A DNA stretch of 64,000 bases, taken from NCBI GenBank assembly GCA_020444265.1, contig JAHLLH010000002.1:124001-188000 (forward strand), in the 5' to 3' direction. Position 1 is the stretch's first letter; each line of letters starts with the position of its first letter. Of this stretch, positions 49,147-60,236 are shown in pieces. The translations under genes and the position numbers were made by a program. Source of the DNA: a bacterium. Its GTDB lineage: Bacteria > Electryoneota > Electryoneia > Electryoneales > Electryoneaceae. The notes beneath the pieces were generated by a model. The model had not been told where the DNA came from. It did not search any database and saw only the letters and a program-made list of their open reading frames with translations.

Positions 49147-50681
49147 CCGACCTTTCTGTTGTCATTGTCAGCTACAATGTCTGCGACCTCCTGACCACCT
49201 GCCTGCTGTCGGTACACCAGGCGAGGGCGGGCATGGAGGTCGAGGTGTTTGTAGTGGACAATGCCTCGCAGGATGATACACTGACTGTCGTGCGGAAGCG
49301 GTTCCCCTGGGTGAAGCTGATCGACACGGGCGAGAACCTCGGTTTCGCCAAGGCCAACAACCTCGCGCTGAAGCAGGCGCAAGGGCGTCACCTGATGATC
49401 CTCAACCCGGATACGGTGGTTGGGGAGCAAAGCTTGAAGCACCTGGTCGATTACCTCGATTCACATCCCGAGGTGGGTGCGGTTGGGCCGAAGGTGCTCG
49501 ACCCGGATGGCAGCTTCCAGGCAACCTCGAAACGTGGCTTGCCGACCCCGTGGGCCTCGTTCTGCAAGTTATCAGGCCTTGCGAAGCTGTTTCCGAAAAC
49601 GGAAGCCTTTAACCGCTACGAACTGGGCCATCTTGACCCGGAGATGGAGCATGAGGTCGAGGTACTGTACGGCGCGGCGATGATGGTTCGTCGCGAAGCC
49701 TACGAGAAAGTTGGCGGGTTGGATGAATCCTATTTCATGTATGGCGAGGATGTCGCCTGGAGCGACAACATTGGGAAAGCGGGCTGGAGATGTGTTTACC
49801 TGCCTGGCGAACCCATTGTCCATGTGAAAGGGGAATCGACCCGACGCAGCGACACCGACCGGGACCATCACTTCTACGGCGCGATGCGGATTTTCGCCCG
49901 CAAACATTTCAAGCTGTCGTTTCTGTCGCGCACCCTGATCGATCTTGGCGTTGGGCTGGCGCTGGTCGCATCACGCATCCGGAACAGAAAAAAGCAGGTT
50001 ATCCCTGCATTGGTGGATCTTTTCCTGATGTGGTCCGCCTTTTGGATGGTTTTGCCTCTTTCGCCCGAACAGCCGCCGTTACCCACGTCGGTGACCGCGC
50101 TGGTTTTTTCGTTGATCGGGCTGGCGGTTTTTGTACAGTCCGGAGCCTATCGTAAGCAGGCCCCGAGGCTTCTCATCTTCCTGCTGATTGCTTTCGCAAC
50201 CTTTGCGTTGTTCACTGGATTCACCTATTTTTTCCGCTCCCGGATTCTCGCACCCGGAGTGATGGCGTTGGCCAGCGGATTTGCGTTCGCGTACCTGATG
50301 GGGTGGCGTGCCCTGTTGCTCCTGCTGCGACATCGTGAGGGGTTGCCGAAGACCTTGATTGTCGGGGACGACGAGATTGCCCTGGAATGGGCAAAGCGAG
50401 CCCGCACGGGACGGTTTGGCAGGATGATGCTGATTGGCCTGACCGGTTGGGATCCTGATAAGATTGGCGAGGTGCTGGACGGTTTGCCAGTGCTGGGGCC
50501 CGCAAAAGAATCGGCTGGATGGGTCCGGCGATGGCGTGTCCGTAAGGTGGTGGTTTCACTCACCGCTGCCCCAATTCGTGAGATTATCCAGGCGCTTGAG
50601 CAGCATCCACTGCGAAACGCCAGGGTCGAGATGTTTGACACCAGCCTGCTGTGGGATGGCGAAGAAGTTCAACCCGAGTAG
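49143..50681 (+). CDS. GT2 fused to membrane and Rossmann half of a glycosylphosphotransferase
   Basis: 512 residues from a GTG overlapping the previous stop. Residues 1-250 are a rhamnosyltransferase-like GT2 (LSVVIVSYN, VVDNASQDD, MILNPDTVVG, YFMYGEDVAWSDN). Residues about 264-390 hold five hydrophobic helices, and 402-500 form a CoA_binding_3-like Rossmann domain (LPKTLIVGDDEIALEWAKRA), the same order as the N-terminal half of WbaP/WcaJ proteins. The catalytic sugar-transferase domain (KFRTM, SLDELPQ) is absent; the protein ends after the Rossmann fold. The fusion may tether the GT2 to the membrane and sense a nucleotide or sugar. Confidence 0.8.
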   Translation: MTDLSVVIVSYNVCDLLTTCLLSVHQARAGMEVEVFVVDNASQDDTLTVVRKRFPWVKLIDTGENLGFAKANNLALKQAQGRHLMILNPDTVVGEQSLKHLVDYLDSHPEVGAVGPKVLDPDGSFQATSKRGLPTPWASFCKLSGLAKLFPKTEAFNRYELGHLDPEMEHEVEVLYGAAMMVRREAYEKVGGLDESYFMYGEDVAWSDNIGKAGWRCVYLPGEPIVHVKGESTRRSDTDRDHHFYGAMRIFARKHFKLSFLSRTLIDLGVGLALVASRIRNRKKQVIPALVDLFLMWSAFWMVLPLSPEQPPLPTSVTALVFSLIGLAVFVQSGAYRKQAPRLLIFLLIAFATFALFTGFTYFFRSRILAPGVMALASGFAFAYLMGWRALLLLLRHREGLPKTLIVGDDEIALEWAKRARTGRFGRMMLIGLTGWDPDKIGEVLDGLPVLGPAKESAGWVRRWRVRKVVVSLTAAPIREIIQALEQHPLRNARVEMFDTSLLWDGEEVQPE

Positions 50682-50700
50682 CTGATACCTGGAGACGAGG

Positions 50701-51660
50701 ATGAAAGACTTCGTCCTTCATTTCGAAAAACCGATTGTCGAGTTGGAAAACAAGATCCTCGAGATGCGCGAGCTGGCAAAAAGCGGTGACGTGGACATCA
50801 GCGAGGAGATTCAACAGCTCGAACAGAAAGCGGTCAAATTGCGCGAAGAGGTATTCAGCAATCTGGACCGCTGGCAGCGTGTGCAGCTGGCACGTCACCC
50901 GAAACGTCCTTACACGCTCGACTACATCGAACAGATGACGGACTGGTTCCAGGAGATTCACGGGGACCGCAATTTCCGTGATGACCCTTCGATTGTCGCC
51001 GGGTTGGGGCAGATCGATGGACGTGATGTGGCGATTATCGGTCATCAGAAGGGCCGCAGCACACGTGAAAACCTGCACCGTAACTTTGGGATGCCACACC
51101 CCGAAGGGTACCGCAAGGCTTTGCGTGTGATGAAGCTGGCGGAGAAGTTTAACCGTCCCGTCCTCACCCTGATCGACACCAATGGAGCCTATCCCGGCCT
51201 CGGTGCCGAGGAACGTGGGCAAGCGGAAGCGATTGCGCGCAACCTCTTTGAGATGAGCCAGCTGACAGTTCCGGTGGTGAGTGTGGTCATCGGTGAAGGC
51301 GGTTCCGGCGGCGCGTTGGCACTCGGTATCGCAGACCGCCTGCTGATGCTTGAGTACGCCTGGTACTCGGTGATCACCCCGGAAGGTTGTGCCTCGATTC
51401 TTTACCGTGACGCAACCCTCGCCTACAAGGCTGCCGAGGCAATGCGTCTGACAGCCAATGACTTGCTGGAGCTTGGGGTGGTGGACGAGATCCTGCCCGA
51501 GCCCTTCGGCGGTGCCCACCGTGACTGGAAGACCACCGCTGACACGGTGCGAACAGCGATCAGCAAACAGTTCAAACAGCTCGAGAAATTGAAGCCCGAG
51601 ACATTGATCAATAGACGGATCGACAAGTACGGCAAGATCGGCGTGTTTGAAGAGGCGTGA
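50701..51660 (+). CDS. accA: Acetyl-CoA carboxylase carboxyltransferase alpha subunit
   Basis: 319 residues, the usual length. FEKPIVELENKI at the start, LARHPKRPYTLDYI, HGDRNFRDDPSIV, the oxyanion-forming GEGGSGGALALG and SVITPEGCASILYRD are AccA hallmarks. With AccD it carboxylates acetyl-CoA to malonyl-CoA. GGAG upstream of the ATG. Followed by a strong terminator. Confidence 0.97.
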   Translation: MKDFVLHFEKPIVELENKILEMRELAKSGDVDISEEIQQLEQKAVKLREEVFSNLDRWQRVQLARHPKRPYTLDYIEQMTDWFQEIHGDRNFRDDPSIVAGLGQIDGRDVAIIGHQKGRSTRENLHRNFGMPHPEGYRKALRVMKLAEKFNRPVLTLIDTNGAYPGLGAEERGQAEAIARNLFEMSQLTVPVVSVVIGEGGSGGALALGIADRLLMLEYAWYSVITPEGCASILYRDATLAYKAAEAMRLTANDLLELGVVDEILPEPFGGAHRDWKTTADTVRTAISKQFKQLEKLKPETLINRRIDKYGKIGVFEEA

Positions 51661-51678
51661 CCGCGTCAAGAGAGTAAA

Positions 51679-51715
51679 CAGAGGCCCGGTGCAGATGCGC
51701 CGGGCCTCTGTTTGT
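51679..51715 (+). terminator. Rho-independent terminator of accA
   Basis: CAGAGGCCCGG / CCGGGCCTCTG, an 11-bp stem with a TGCAGATGCG loop, then TTTGT. Confidence 0.9.
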
Positions 51716-51746
51716 GAACGACGGATGGTTGCTTGTTGTTGCCTTA

Positions 51747-53291
51747 TTAACCCTCGAGCAACAGCCGAACCTGTTTGGCGAGTTGCGCCGGGGAAAAAGG
51801 TTTGTGGAGGAAAGGGTCCCCTTCGCGGAGTTGACCAGCCTCACGGAGTTGGTCTTCACGATGGCCCGAGATGAAAAGGGTTTTCAAGTTGGGACGGCTC
51901 GTCTTCATGCGCTGAACCAAGTCATCCCCACCGAGAGTGGGCATGACAACATCAATGATGGCCAGGTCGATCTTGTGCTCCTCAACCAGAGCATACGAAA
52001 GAGCGAGGTGGGGGTCGTTCATCGCCATCACCGTGTAGCCATAGATCGACAGCCCAATCCGCAAGGTGTTGGAAATATCTTTGTCATCATCGACAATCAG
52101 GATAGATTCGCTGCCCCCAAGCACGTCGGCTGTATCGTGTACTTCTGCAACTTGTGTTTCCTCCGTCTCTTCCATACAACGAGGGAAATAGAGCGAGAAA
52201 ACAGTCCCTTCGCCAACCTTGCTGTCGACCAGGATACGTCCCCGCATCTGTGTCATGATCGCCTGAACGGTTGATAACCCAAGTCCGGTACCTTTGCCTT
52301 CATCCTTGGTGGTGTAGAAGGGTTCGAAGATGCGCATGGATACCTCTTCGTCCATCCCGAATCCATTGTCCTTGACCACAAGCACGACATACTCCCCTGG
52401 CGGCAAGTGCTGGTCAATCCGGCTTGCCTGGGTGCGCAGGTCCTCGTTACGGGTGGAGATTATCAACTGACCACCATCAGGCATGGCATCCCGTGCGTTG
52501 ATCACGAGGTTCAGCAGGATTTGACCGAGCTGGGTCGGGTCGGCCTGGATGGGCCATATCTCCTGCCCGGGCGCGAAATAGAGCTCAACATTATCACTGA
52601 GTGTTCGCTTGATGATGAGCTGCATCTCTTTCAGAACGTGGTTCAAGTTCAGTTGTTTCGGTTTGGCAACCTGTTTCCTGCCGAAAGAGAGAAGCTGCGA
52701 GGTCAGCCTGCTGGCACGGTCGACGATGCCTTCGATCGCCTTGAGCTCAGATGTGGGAGGAAGCGAATGCTCCAGCTTCTGTTTGCCCAGCTCGATATAG
52801 GCCATGATGCTGGTGAGCAAATTATTGAAATCGTGCGCAAGTCCACCTGTGAGCCGACCCACCGTTTCCATCTTCTGTGCGTGCTGGTAGCGACGGTCAA
52901 GGTCGATGTACTCGGTGATATCGGTCAGGGTAATGATGGAACCACCCGACGCCTGCTTGTCTGTTTGAACAGGAGAGACAGCGGCGCGCAGATGTTTTTT
53001 TGCGTACTCAAGAATGACCGGTTGAACGGGGACACCGGTAGCCAGGCCCTCAAGCAGCACATCAACAGCATGGTTCTTTTTCAGGTGGACGAGTTCGCTA
53101 ACCGAATGTCCCGAAAGCGGGGAGGATTCAGCATCAAACAGTTCACCGGCACGTCTGTTGACGGCGAGGATGTTTGCGGAACGATCAATTAACAGCAATC
53201 CGATGGGTGAATCTTCGAACAGGGCGCGACCGTAGACAGAGCTTAAGAAATCGTGCGCGAAGGGAACTTTCGACCCTTGCTCGTCCTCCAT
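51747..53291 (-). CDS. Soluble PAS hybrid histidine kinase with receiver
   Basis: 514 residues without membrane helices. PAS domain at about 25-130 (LFEDSPIGLLLIDRSANILA), HisKA with His in [15 protein letters not shown], HATPase ([29 protein letters not shown]), then a receiver (SILIVDDDKDISNT) with acceptor Asp in AIIDVVMPTLGG. Architecture as in the kinase at 19464 without its membrane part. It may signal by internal phosphotransfer. The gene lies 268 bp after another hybrid kinase on the same strand; that gap shows no gene. Confidence 0.9.
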   Translation of the reverse strand: MEDEQGSKVPFAHDFLSSVYGRALFEDSPIGLLLIDRSANILAVNRRAGELFDAESSPLSGHSVSELVHLKKNHAVDVLLEGLATGVPVQPVILEYAKKHLRAAVSPVQTDKQASGGSIITLTDITEYIDLDRRYQHAQKMETVGRLTGGLAHDFNNLLTSIMAYIELGKQKLEHSLPPTSELKAIEGIVDRASRLTSQLLSFGRKQVAKPKQLNLNHVLKEMQLIIKRTLSDNVELYFAPGQEIWPIQADPTQLGQILLNLVINARDAMPDGGQLIISTRNEDLRTQASRIDQHLPPGEYVVLVVKDNGFGMDEEVSMRIFEPFYTTKDEGKGTGLGLSTVQAIMTQMRGRILVDSKVGEGTVFSLYFPRCMEETEETQVAEVHDTADVLGGSESILIVDDDKDISNTLRIGLSIYGYTVMAMNDPHLALSYALVEEHKIDLAIIDVVMPTLGGDDLVQRMKTSRPNLKTLFISGHREDQLREAGQLREGDPFLHKPFSPAQLAKQVRLLLEG

Positions 53292-53559
53292 AAATCCCTC
53301 ACAACTGATGGTGGATGGACACTTCTTGTGGCGAGCAAGATATAATCAAATAGAATGAAAGAACAAGATCATGTGACAAAACAAAATTCCAGCATTTATT
53401 GAGCGGCGATATTAAATAAATCCCTTAAAACCCCAAACATCACCTACACGCCGATGAGGTAAACTCAACAATGTGTCGGATACAGCAGGGAAAACACGTT
53501 CGCAGTCCTGGCCACTTTGGTAGTTTAACGGAGAGCGGGCATATCCTCGCACCCCCCCC

Positions 53560-55824
53560 TCACGAAGCGTTGTCGAGGATCTCCCGTATCCTTCTCCCGA
53601 GGGCGGTTGGTGTGTAAGGTTTTGGTAGATAGGCAATGGGGGGTGGGTTTTCCCCCTCCTTGAACAAAAGGTTTTCGGTATATCCCGAGACATACAACAC
53701 CAGCATGTTCGGCCGTTTCTGCTTGATCCTGTCGGCGAGATCGGGTCCCTTGATACCGGGTAGGACGACATCGGTTAACAGAAGATCGAACATCTGGGAG
53801 GGGTCTTCGATCAGGCTCAGGGCAGCTTCTCCATCTTCCGCCGTATGCACGGTATAGCCACAGGTGCGGAGGAAACGTGAGGTGGACTTCAGGATCACGA
53901 GGTCGTCTTCAACCAACAGGATACGTTCTTTGCCTTTGTATTCCGAAAACAGACTCTGATCTTGGGCGGAGTCAGCCGACTGTTTGTCGGTCTGAGGGAG
54001 GTGGACACGGAAGGTCGTGCCACCTTCTGCGAAACTCTCGACGCTGATATCTCCATGGAGCTGATGGACGATGGCGTGAACGGTTGCCAACCCCAATCCG
54101 GTTCCCTTTCCGTCCTCCTTGGTGGTAAAGAAGGGCTCGAAAATCTTGGAACCGATTTCCTCGGGGATGCCGCAGCCGGTGTCATGCACCTCCAGTACGA
54201 CATAGCGTCCTGGCTGCAAGGTGGTGTGGGTAAGGGGCACGGGATCATCCGAAATGAGGTTGTCCGTGCGCAGGGTGATGGTTCCTTCTGTTTCGATGGC
54301 ATCGCGCGCATTGATCACCAAGTTCAGCAGGACTTGTCCGAGCTGGCTTCTGTCTCCAAATACAGCACCCAGATCGGGATGAAGTTCCTTGTTGATCGCC
54401 ACATCTTCACTCACCGTCCGATTGAAAATCTGGTCCATCCCATTGATCACATCGTTCAGGTCGACAACTTCCGGATTGACCATCTGCTTGCGCCCGAAGG
54501 CGAGGAGCTGCTGAGTCAGCAGGCTGGCCCGGTTAACAACGGATTGGATCTGGTTGACCTCGGTAGCGGCGGGATGATCCTCCCCAATCATCCAGACGGC
54601 CATGTCGGCGTGACCAAGGATGGCGGTCAGCAGGTTATTGAAGTCGTGGGCAACACCTCCTGCAAGCCGCCCAATCGCTTCCATCTTCTGTGCCTGCTGG
54701 AATTGACGGCTCAGGCTGTGCAGCTCGGTTTTATCGAGCATGAGCAACACGACCCCGTTGATATTGTCTTCCGAATCGGTCAGGCAAGTGCCGTGCAATT
54801 CGAGCTCACGTCGCACGCCATACATCGAAACGTGGGTCATTTCATAGTGACGGATCTCTTCCCGTTTGAATAAGCGGGAGATCACATTCGCCATCTCCGA
54901 TTTTGTGAAAGAGGACACTTCTCGGTAGTCGACATTAATGACTGGTGCGACCTCCTCCTCCGGAACCCCCATCAGGCGCGAGAGGAAAGGATTGCTGTAG
55001 GTGACCTTACCGAAACGGTCAACAATCAGGATGCCGACAGGAGCGTTCTTGACAATGCCACGGTTCAATGCTTCGGATTCACGGAGGGCCTGCACCGCTT
55101 CGGTCCAGTCGGTTACATTGCGAACAACCAGCATGACCCTTTCCCGGTCAAACAGTTGCATGCGTGCTTCAAAATATCGGACGGTTTCATGAGTATCGAT
55201 CTGGTAGGTGTATTTCTGCATCGCCCCGGAATCAAACGTTTTTTTCAGGGTACGGCTGATATCATTGAGTACAACTTTCGGGAGAGGGAGGTCGTTGAAG
55301 TTTGACCCGATAATTTTGCTACCGTCGATCAAGAGGTCGGTGTTTGGTGGGGCATGGAAATCGAGAAACGAGCCTTCACGATCCACAAGGAAAACGATGT
55401 CAGGGAGGGCAGACATCAAAGAAGCCTTTTTCAGGCTTTCTGTCATCGACTTTCGGTTCGCTTGGTGCTGTTCGGTGACATCTTTTGAAACACATCCGAC
55501 CACCGGGACACCTTCATGCTCGCCAAGCGGGAAATAGACAGCCCTGAACCAGTGTGTTTCACCTCGGAGGACAATTTCACGTTCAACGGTTACCTCACCG
55601 TTTGCCTCAATCGCGGCTTCGATGCCCTTGATCTGGGTTGAAGAAGTACGTTCCGGAAAGAGCTCCTGCAGGAATTTGCCGGTCAGTTTTTCGCTCGTGG
55701 TGTTGTGATGTCCAGCGACAACATCGTTGGCGTAATGCAACCGGCCGGTGCGATCTGCGATATAGACCACATCGTTCGTAAATCTCATGGCTGCGCGGAA
55801 TAAGCGGAGTTGCAGCTCGTCCAT
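53560..55824 (-). CDS. Multi-PAS hybrid histidine kinase with receiver
   Basis: 754 residues from the ATG at 55824, where GGAGCAGGA precedes; the open frame continues upstream to 56106 but those 94 residues look non-coding. Three PAS domains ([47 protein letters not shown]) are followed by HisKA with His in [15 protein letters not shown], HATPase ([29 protein letters not shown]) and a receiver (RILLVEDD, acceptor Asp in [12 protein letters not shown]). No membrane helices. Signal and output unknown; together with the next kinase gene it makes a two-kinase pair. Confidence 0.88.
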   Translation of the reverse strand: MDELQLRLFRAAMRFTNDVVYIADRTGRLHYANDVVAGHHNTTSEKLTGKFLQELFPERTSSTQIKGIEAAIEANGEVTVEREIVLRGETHWFRAVYFPLGEHEGVPVVGCVSKDVTEQHQANRKSMTESLKKASLMSALPDIVFLVDREGSFLDFHAPPNTDLLIDGSKIIGSNFNDLPLPKVVLNDISRTLKKTFDSGAMQKYTYQIDTHETVRYFEARMQLFDRERVMLVVRNVTDWTEAVQALRESEALNRGIVKNAPVGILIVDRFGKVTYSNPFLSRLMGVPEEEVAPVINVDYREVSSFTKSEMANVISRLFKREEIRHYEMTHVSMYGVRRELELHGTCLTDSEDNINGVVLLMLDKTELHSLSRQFQQAQKMEAIGRLAGGVAHDFNNLLTAILGHADMAVWMIGEDHPAATEVNQIQSVVNRASLLTQQLLAFGRKQMVNPEVVDLNDVINGMDQIFNRTVSEDVAINKELHPDLGAVFGDRSQLGQVLLNLVINARDAIETEGTITLRTDNLISDDPVPLTHTTLQPGRYVVLEVHDTGCGIPEEIGSKIFEPFFTTKEDGKGTGLGLATVHAIVHQLHGDISVESFAEGGTTFRVHLPQTDKQSADSAQDQSLFSEYKGKERILLVEDDLVILKSTSRFLRTCGYTVHTAEDGEAALSLIEDPSQMFDLLLTDVVLPGIKGPDLADRIKQKRPNMLVLYVSGYTENLLFKEGENPPPIAYLPKPYTPTALGRRIREILDNAS

Positions 55825-56090
55825 TCCTGCTCCGAATAGCTCACCCTTGCGAGCGTAGTACGCTCCAGCGGAGCGCATTCTGCCCCGCACCCTTTGCTGG
55901 TTCAAATCGTCCCAGCACCTGTTGCCTGACGACCTTCGCTTTCCTGGCATGCAAATCCCCGTTTCGTCCCGCGAGATCAGACAAGGCAGCGGAACCTTAT
56001 TGCACGTTTCATTGGGGAGGGTTAACTTAGCCTGTGCAGAAAAGAGACAAGAGGTCCCGGTGATTAGAAAAACGCAAAAACTGGGCCTAA

Positions 56091-57122
<1,032 letters not shown>

Positions 57123-57132
57123 TTGTATTGGT

Positions 57133-57470
57133 CATCCCCACAAGCGGAGTGATCCAATGGGGATGCCCGACGGTCACAAAGACAAGAGAATTGCTGGCTG
57201 ACGCCAGCATGTGACTGGGCATGACAGATCAGGATACTGTTGAGCCAGATGTTGTGGCAGGTCTTCGGACCTGCCACATCTTCTGTCAGGTCAAGAGAGC
57301 TGACAGACCCAGCGAAGTAGAAGATGTGTCGCTGCGAGGAGCAAAGCGACGAAGCAGTCTCATAGCTCTCTCATGCTCTCAGCTGCGCGCAGCGTGCAGG
57401 GAAACCAGGGTAGAGACATGAGGTTGCTTCACCCGCGGACGCGGGATTCGCAACGACAGTCAGGAAACGT
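57133..57470. repeat. 365-bp intergenic region with hairpin repeats and a decayed MITE
   Basis: No gene between gap and pgk. Elements: CATCCCCA...TGGGGATG (57133-57165), GCTGGC-TGAC-GCCAGC (57193-57208), GTGGCAGGTC-TTCG-GACCTGCCAC (57254-57277, a UUCG tetraloop), and a degraded GAAGCAACCCC-type element (about 57327-57460, from GCTGCGAGGAGCAAAGCGAC to GGGATTCGCAACGAC). Confidence 0.7.
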
Positions 57471-57487
57471 TTCAGCCCGGAGCGACC

Positions 57488-58693
57488 GTGTTCAACAAGA
57501 TGACGCTGGACGACATTGATGTGCGGGGTAAAAAGGTCCTGATGCGGGTCGACTTCAACGTGCCGTTGGACGACCAGATGCAGATCAGTGATGATTCCCG
57601 TATCGTGGCCGCCCTGCCTTCGATTCGCAAGGTGTTGGATGGAGGCGGACGTCTCATTCTTTGCAGCCACTTTGGTCGCCCGAAAGGGGAGCCGAAGCAG
57701 GAATTCAGTCTGCTGCCAGTCGCCCACCGTTTGGGCGAGCTGCTGGATCGTCCCGTCTCCCTCGCCCCGGATACGATCGGGCCCGAGGTGATGCTGAAAA
57801 CCGAGTTGCTAAAAGATGGCGACCTGATCCTGCTCGAAAACACCCGTTTCCACAAGGGCGAAGAGAAGAATGATCCCGATTTCGCCCAGGCGTTGGCGCG
57901 CCTTGCAGACATCTATGTCAACGACGCCTTCGGTACCGCCCATCGTGCCCATGCCTCCACCGAAGGGGTGGCACGCTACCTGCAGCCTGCAGTGGCCGGC
58001 TACCTGATGGCGAAAGAGCTGGACTACCTGGGCAATGCCGTCGCGAATCCGAAACGCCCCTTCTATGCTGTGCTCGGCGGCGCAAAGATCTCCGGCAAGA
58101 TTGATGTGATTCGCAACCTGCTAGACAAGGTGGATGGCATTTTGCTGGGCGGAGCGATGACCTTTACCTTCGACGCTTTCGAGGGGATGCTGGTCGGTGG
58201 CTCGCTGGTCGAAGAAGAGCGCAAGGAGATGGCGGGCGAACTGCTGGAAGCTTTCAAGAGCTCGAAGGCGAACGTCTACCTTCCCAGTGATTATCTTGTC
58301 GCCGATAAATTTTCCGCTGATGCCGCCACCAAGGTGGTGAAGCGGGGTGAGGTGCCGGAGGGGTGGAGCGGGCTGGATATTGGTCCGGAGACGGCAAAGC
58401 AGTACGCCGAATTGCTCGAAGGTGCCGGGACCGTGGTCTGGAACGGTCCGATGGGAGTTTTCGAGATGGCGCCTTTCAGCAACGGGACACGCGCTGTTGC
58501 CGATGCGCTTGCACGAGCGACCAAGTCTGGTGCGGTTACCGTCATCGGTGGCGGGGACAGCGCGGCGGCGATCAAGCAGTTCGGTCTGCTTGAGGATGTA
58601 AGCCATGTATCTACCGGCGGCGGAGCGTCGCTGGAATTTCTCGAGGGCAAGGAACTGCCCGGCCTGGCGATCCTGACAGATCGTCCCGCATAA
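57488..58693 (+). CDS. pgk: Phosphoglycerate kinase
   Basis: 401 residues from a GTG at 57488 with GGAG five bases upstream; the ATG four codons later has no better site. [33 protein letters not shown] and [10 protein letters not shown] are classic PGK motifs, and GGAKISGK gives the hinge-region phosphate contacts. It makes ATP and 3-phosphoglycerate. The tpiA gene follows in 12 bp. Confidence 0.97.
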   Translation: MFNKMTLDDIDVRGKKVLMRVDFNVPLDDQMQISDDSRIVAALPSIRKVLDGGGRLILCSHFGRPKGEPKQEFSLLPVAHRLGELLDRPVSLAPDTIGPEVMLKTELLKDGDLILLENTRFHKGEEKNDPDFAQALARLADIYVNDAFGTAHRAHASTEGVARYLQPAVAGYLMAKELDYLGNAVANPKRPFYAVLGGAKISGKIDVIRNLLDKVDGILLGGAMTFTFDAFEGMLVGGSLVEEERKEMAGELLEAFKSSKANVYLPSDYLVADKFSADAATKVVKRGEVPEGWSGLDIGPETAKQYAELLEGAGTVVWNGPMGVFEMAPFSNGTRAVADALARATKSGAVTVIGGGDSAAAIKQFGLLEDVSHVSTGGGASLEFLEGKELPGLAILTDRPA

Positions 58694-58705
58694 CCGAGGA
58701 TATCG

Positions 58706-59461
58706 ATGAGAACACCGATTGTAGCCGGCAACTGGAAGATGAACTTGGGTCGTTCCCAAGCCCAGGAGCTCGCGTCCGGCTTGCGTGAGACGGCCGGCAA
58801 GGAGAAAGGAGTGGAGGTCATCCTCTGCCCTTCGTACACCTTGCTTCATGTGGTTCACGATGCCGTCCAGGGCAGCTCCGTTGCCCTCGGGGCCCAGAAC
58901 CTCTTCTGGGAGGAGAAGGGCGCCTATACGGGTGAAGTATCCGCTTCGATGTTGCTGGATAGCGGCTGCAGCCACGTGATCATCGGCCACAGTGAACGTC
59001 GCCAATACTTCGGAGAGACCGATGCCTCGGTCCGCAGAAGGCTTGTCAGTGCCCTGGAAGCGGGTCTGATCCCGATAGTCTGTGTTGGCGAAACCCTCGA
59101 GGAACGGGAAGAGGGTAGCACGGAATTGGTGATTGAAAGACAGATCAGTGGTGCGCTGGAACGGTTCAAGCCGGAGGATGCGGCGAAGATCATTATCGCC
59201 TATGAACCGGTGTGGGCGATTGGTACCGGACGGACCGCAACTCCGGTTATGGCACAGGAAGTACACCGAATGATCCGCAACTGGATGGCGAAGACCTTTG
59301 GCGATGATGTGGCTGAAGGAGTTCGTATCCTCTACGGTGGTTCGATGAAGCCCGGCAGCGCTGCTGAACTGATGGCGCAGCCGGATATTGATGGTGGCCT
59401 GATAGGGGGTGCCAGCCTGAAGGTGGACGATTTTACAGCCATCATCCAGGCGGCTCGCTAA
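58706..59461 (+). CDS. tpiA: Triosephosphate isomerase
   Basis: 251 residues. Catalytic Lys in AGNWKMN, His in IIGHSERRQ and Glu in AYEPVWAIGTG, with the phosphate loop YGGSMKPGSA. It interconverts dihydroxyacetone phosphate and glyceraldehyde-3-phosphate. GAGGAT site before the ATG. Confidence 0.97.
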   Translation: MRTPIVAGNWKMNLGRSQAQELASGLRETAGKEKGVEVILCPSYTLLHVVHDAVQGSSVALGAQNLFWEEKGAYTGEVSASMLLDSGCSHVIIGHSERRQYFGETDASVRRRLVSALEAGLIPIVCVGETLEEREEGSTELVIERQISGALERFKPEDAAKIIIAYEPVWAIGTGRTATPVMAQEVHRMIRNWMAKTFGDDVAEGVRILYGGSMKPGSAAELMAQPDIDGGLIGGASLKVDDFTAIIQAAR

Positions 59462-59546
59462 AGAGACCGGTGGTGCAGAACTGTTGCACGGTCAAGCGTC
59501 TCCCTCTATATTGCGAAGCCTTGTACGAAAGCTCTGAAGGATCACG

Positions 59547-59942
59547 ATGATTTACGGTTTCTTACTTGTCATTCATGTGATTGTCTCGGTCTTGCTGGTC
59601 GTGGCAGTCCTGATGCAAGCCTCGAAAGGTGGCGGTCTGGCCGGTATTGCCGGTGGGGCAGCTTCCACCGCCGTTTTCGGCGGACGCCAGGCTGCGACCC
59701 TGCTGCACAAAGTAACCATTGTGCTGGCGGTTGTCTTTGGCCTGAATTGCCTCGTGCTCAGCAGCCTGTCCAAAGGTCGCAGCACACCCCGTTCCGTGAC
59801 CCAGGAACAGATGCAGGAAGAAGCGGCCTCAAACCCGCTCGGTTTCCTCGACGATGGAAGCTCTGATGCGGCGATGCCCGCGGGAGAGGGTACGGCAACC
59901 CTGCCGACCACTCCGGCTGAGGGCGGCGAGACCGAGGAATAA
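59547..59942 (+). CDS. secG: Preprotein translocase subunit SecG
   Basis: 131 residues. Two helices (about 2-22 and 52-72) surround the conserved ASKGGGLAGIAGG loop typical of SecG, then an acidic, low-complexity C-terminal tail of about 55 residues longer than usual. SecG assists SecYE translocation in the inner membrane. The tpiA-secG-tRNA-Leu order is common in bacteria, which supports the call. Confidence 0.93.
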   Translation: MIYGFLLVIHVIVSVLLVVAVLMQASKGGGLAGIAGGAASTAVFGGRQAATLLHKVTIVLAVVFGLNCLVLSSLSKGRSTPRSVTQEQMQEEAASNPLGFLDDGSSDAAMPAGEGTATLPTTPAEGGETEE

Positions 59943-59987
59943 GTGTACGATCCTCCCTGGTTCCCGGGGGGTGAACATAGACAAGCT

Positions 59988-60070
59988 GCCCGAGTGGTGA
60001 AATTGGTAGACACGCAGTGTTGAGGGCGCTGTGCCTTCTGGGTGTGCCGGTTCGAGTCCGGCCTCGGGCA
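59988..60070 (+). tRNA. tRNA-Leu (GAG anticodon)
   Basis: Acceptor stem GCCCGAG / CTCGGGC, D arm GTG...CAC with GG in the loop, anticodon stem CAGTG / CGCTG with loop TTGAGGG (anticodon GAG), a long class II variable arm, and T arm GCCGG-TTCGAGT-CCGGC. Discriminator A; the 3' CCA is not fully encoded (ACCC follows). The long variable arm and A73 fit leucine. Confidence 0.93.
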
Positions 60071-60079
60071 CCCTGAAAA

Positions 60080-60116
60080 GAATGGCCCCGGAGTTTATCT
60101 CCGGGGCCATTCTCTG
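60080..60116 (+). terminator. Terminator after tRNA-Leu
   Basis: GAATGGCCCCGGAG-TTTAT-CTCCGGGGCCATTC, a perfect 14-bp stem, then TCTGTT. It probably ends the secG/tRNA transcript. Confidence 0.85.
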
Positions 60117-60236
60117 TTGCGAAGGAGAGTATTGAACTGCGACAGGTACGCTCACAGTGGAATTGGCAACAGCCTGCCGCGTTGTGGTTAGAAATCAGAA
60201 GCTGGAGGTGTAGCAGATGGCGGAACAATCACTACG

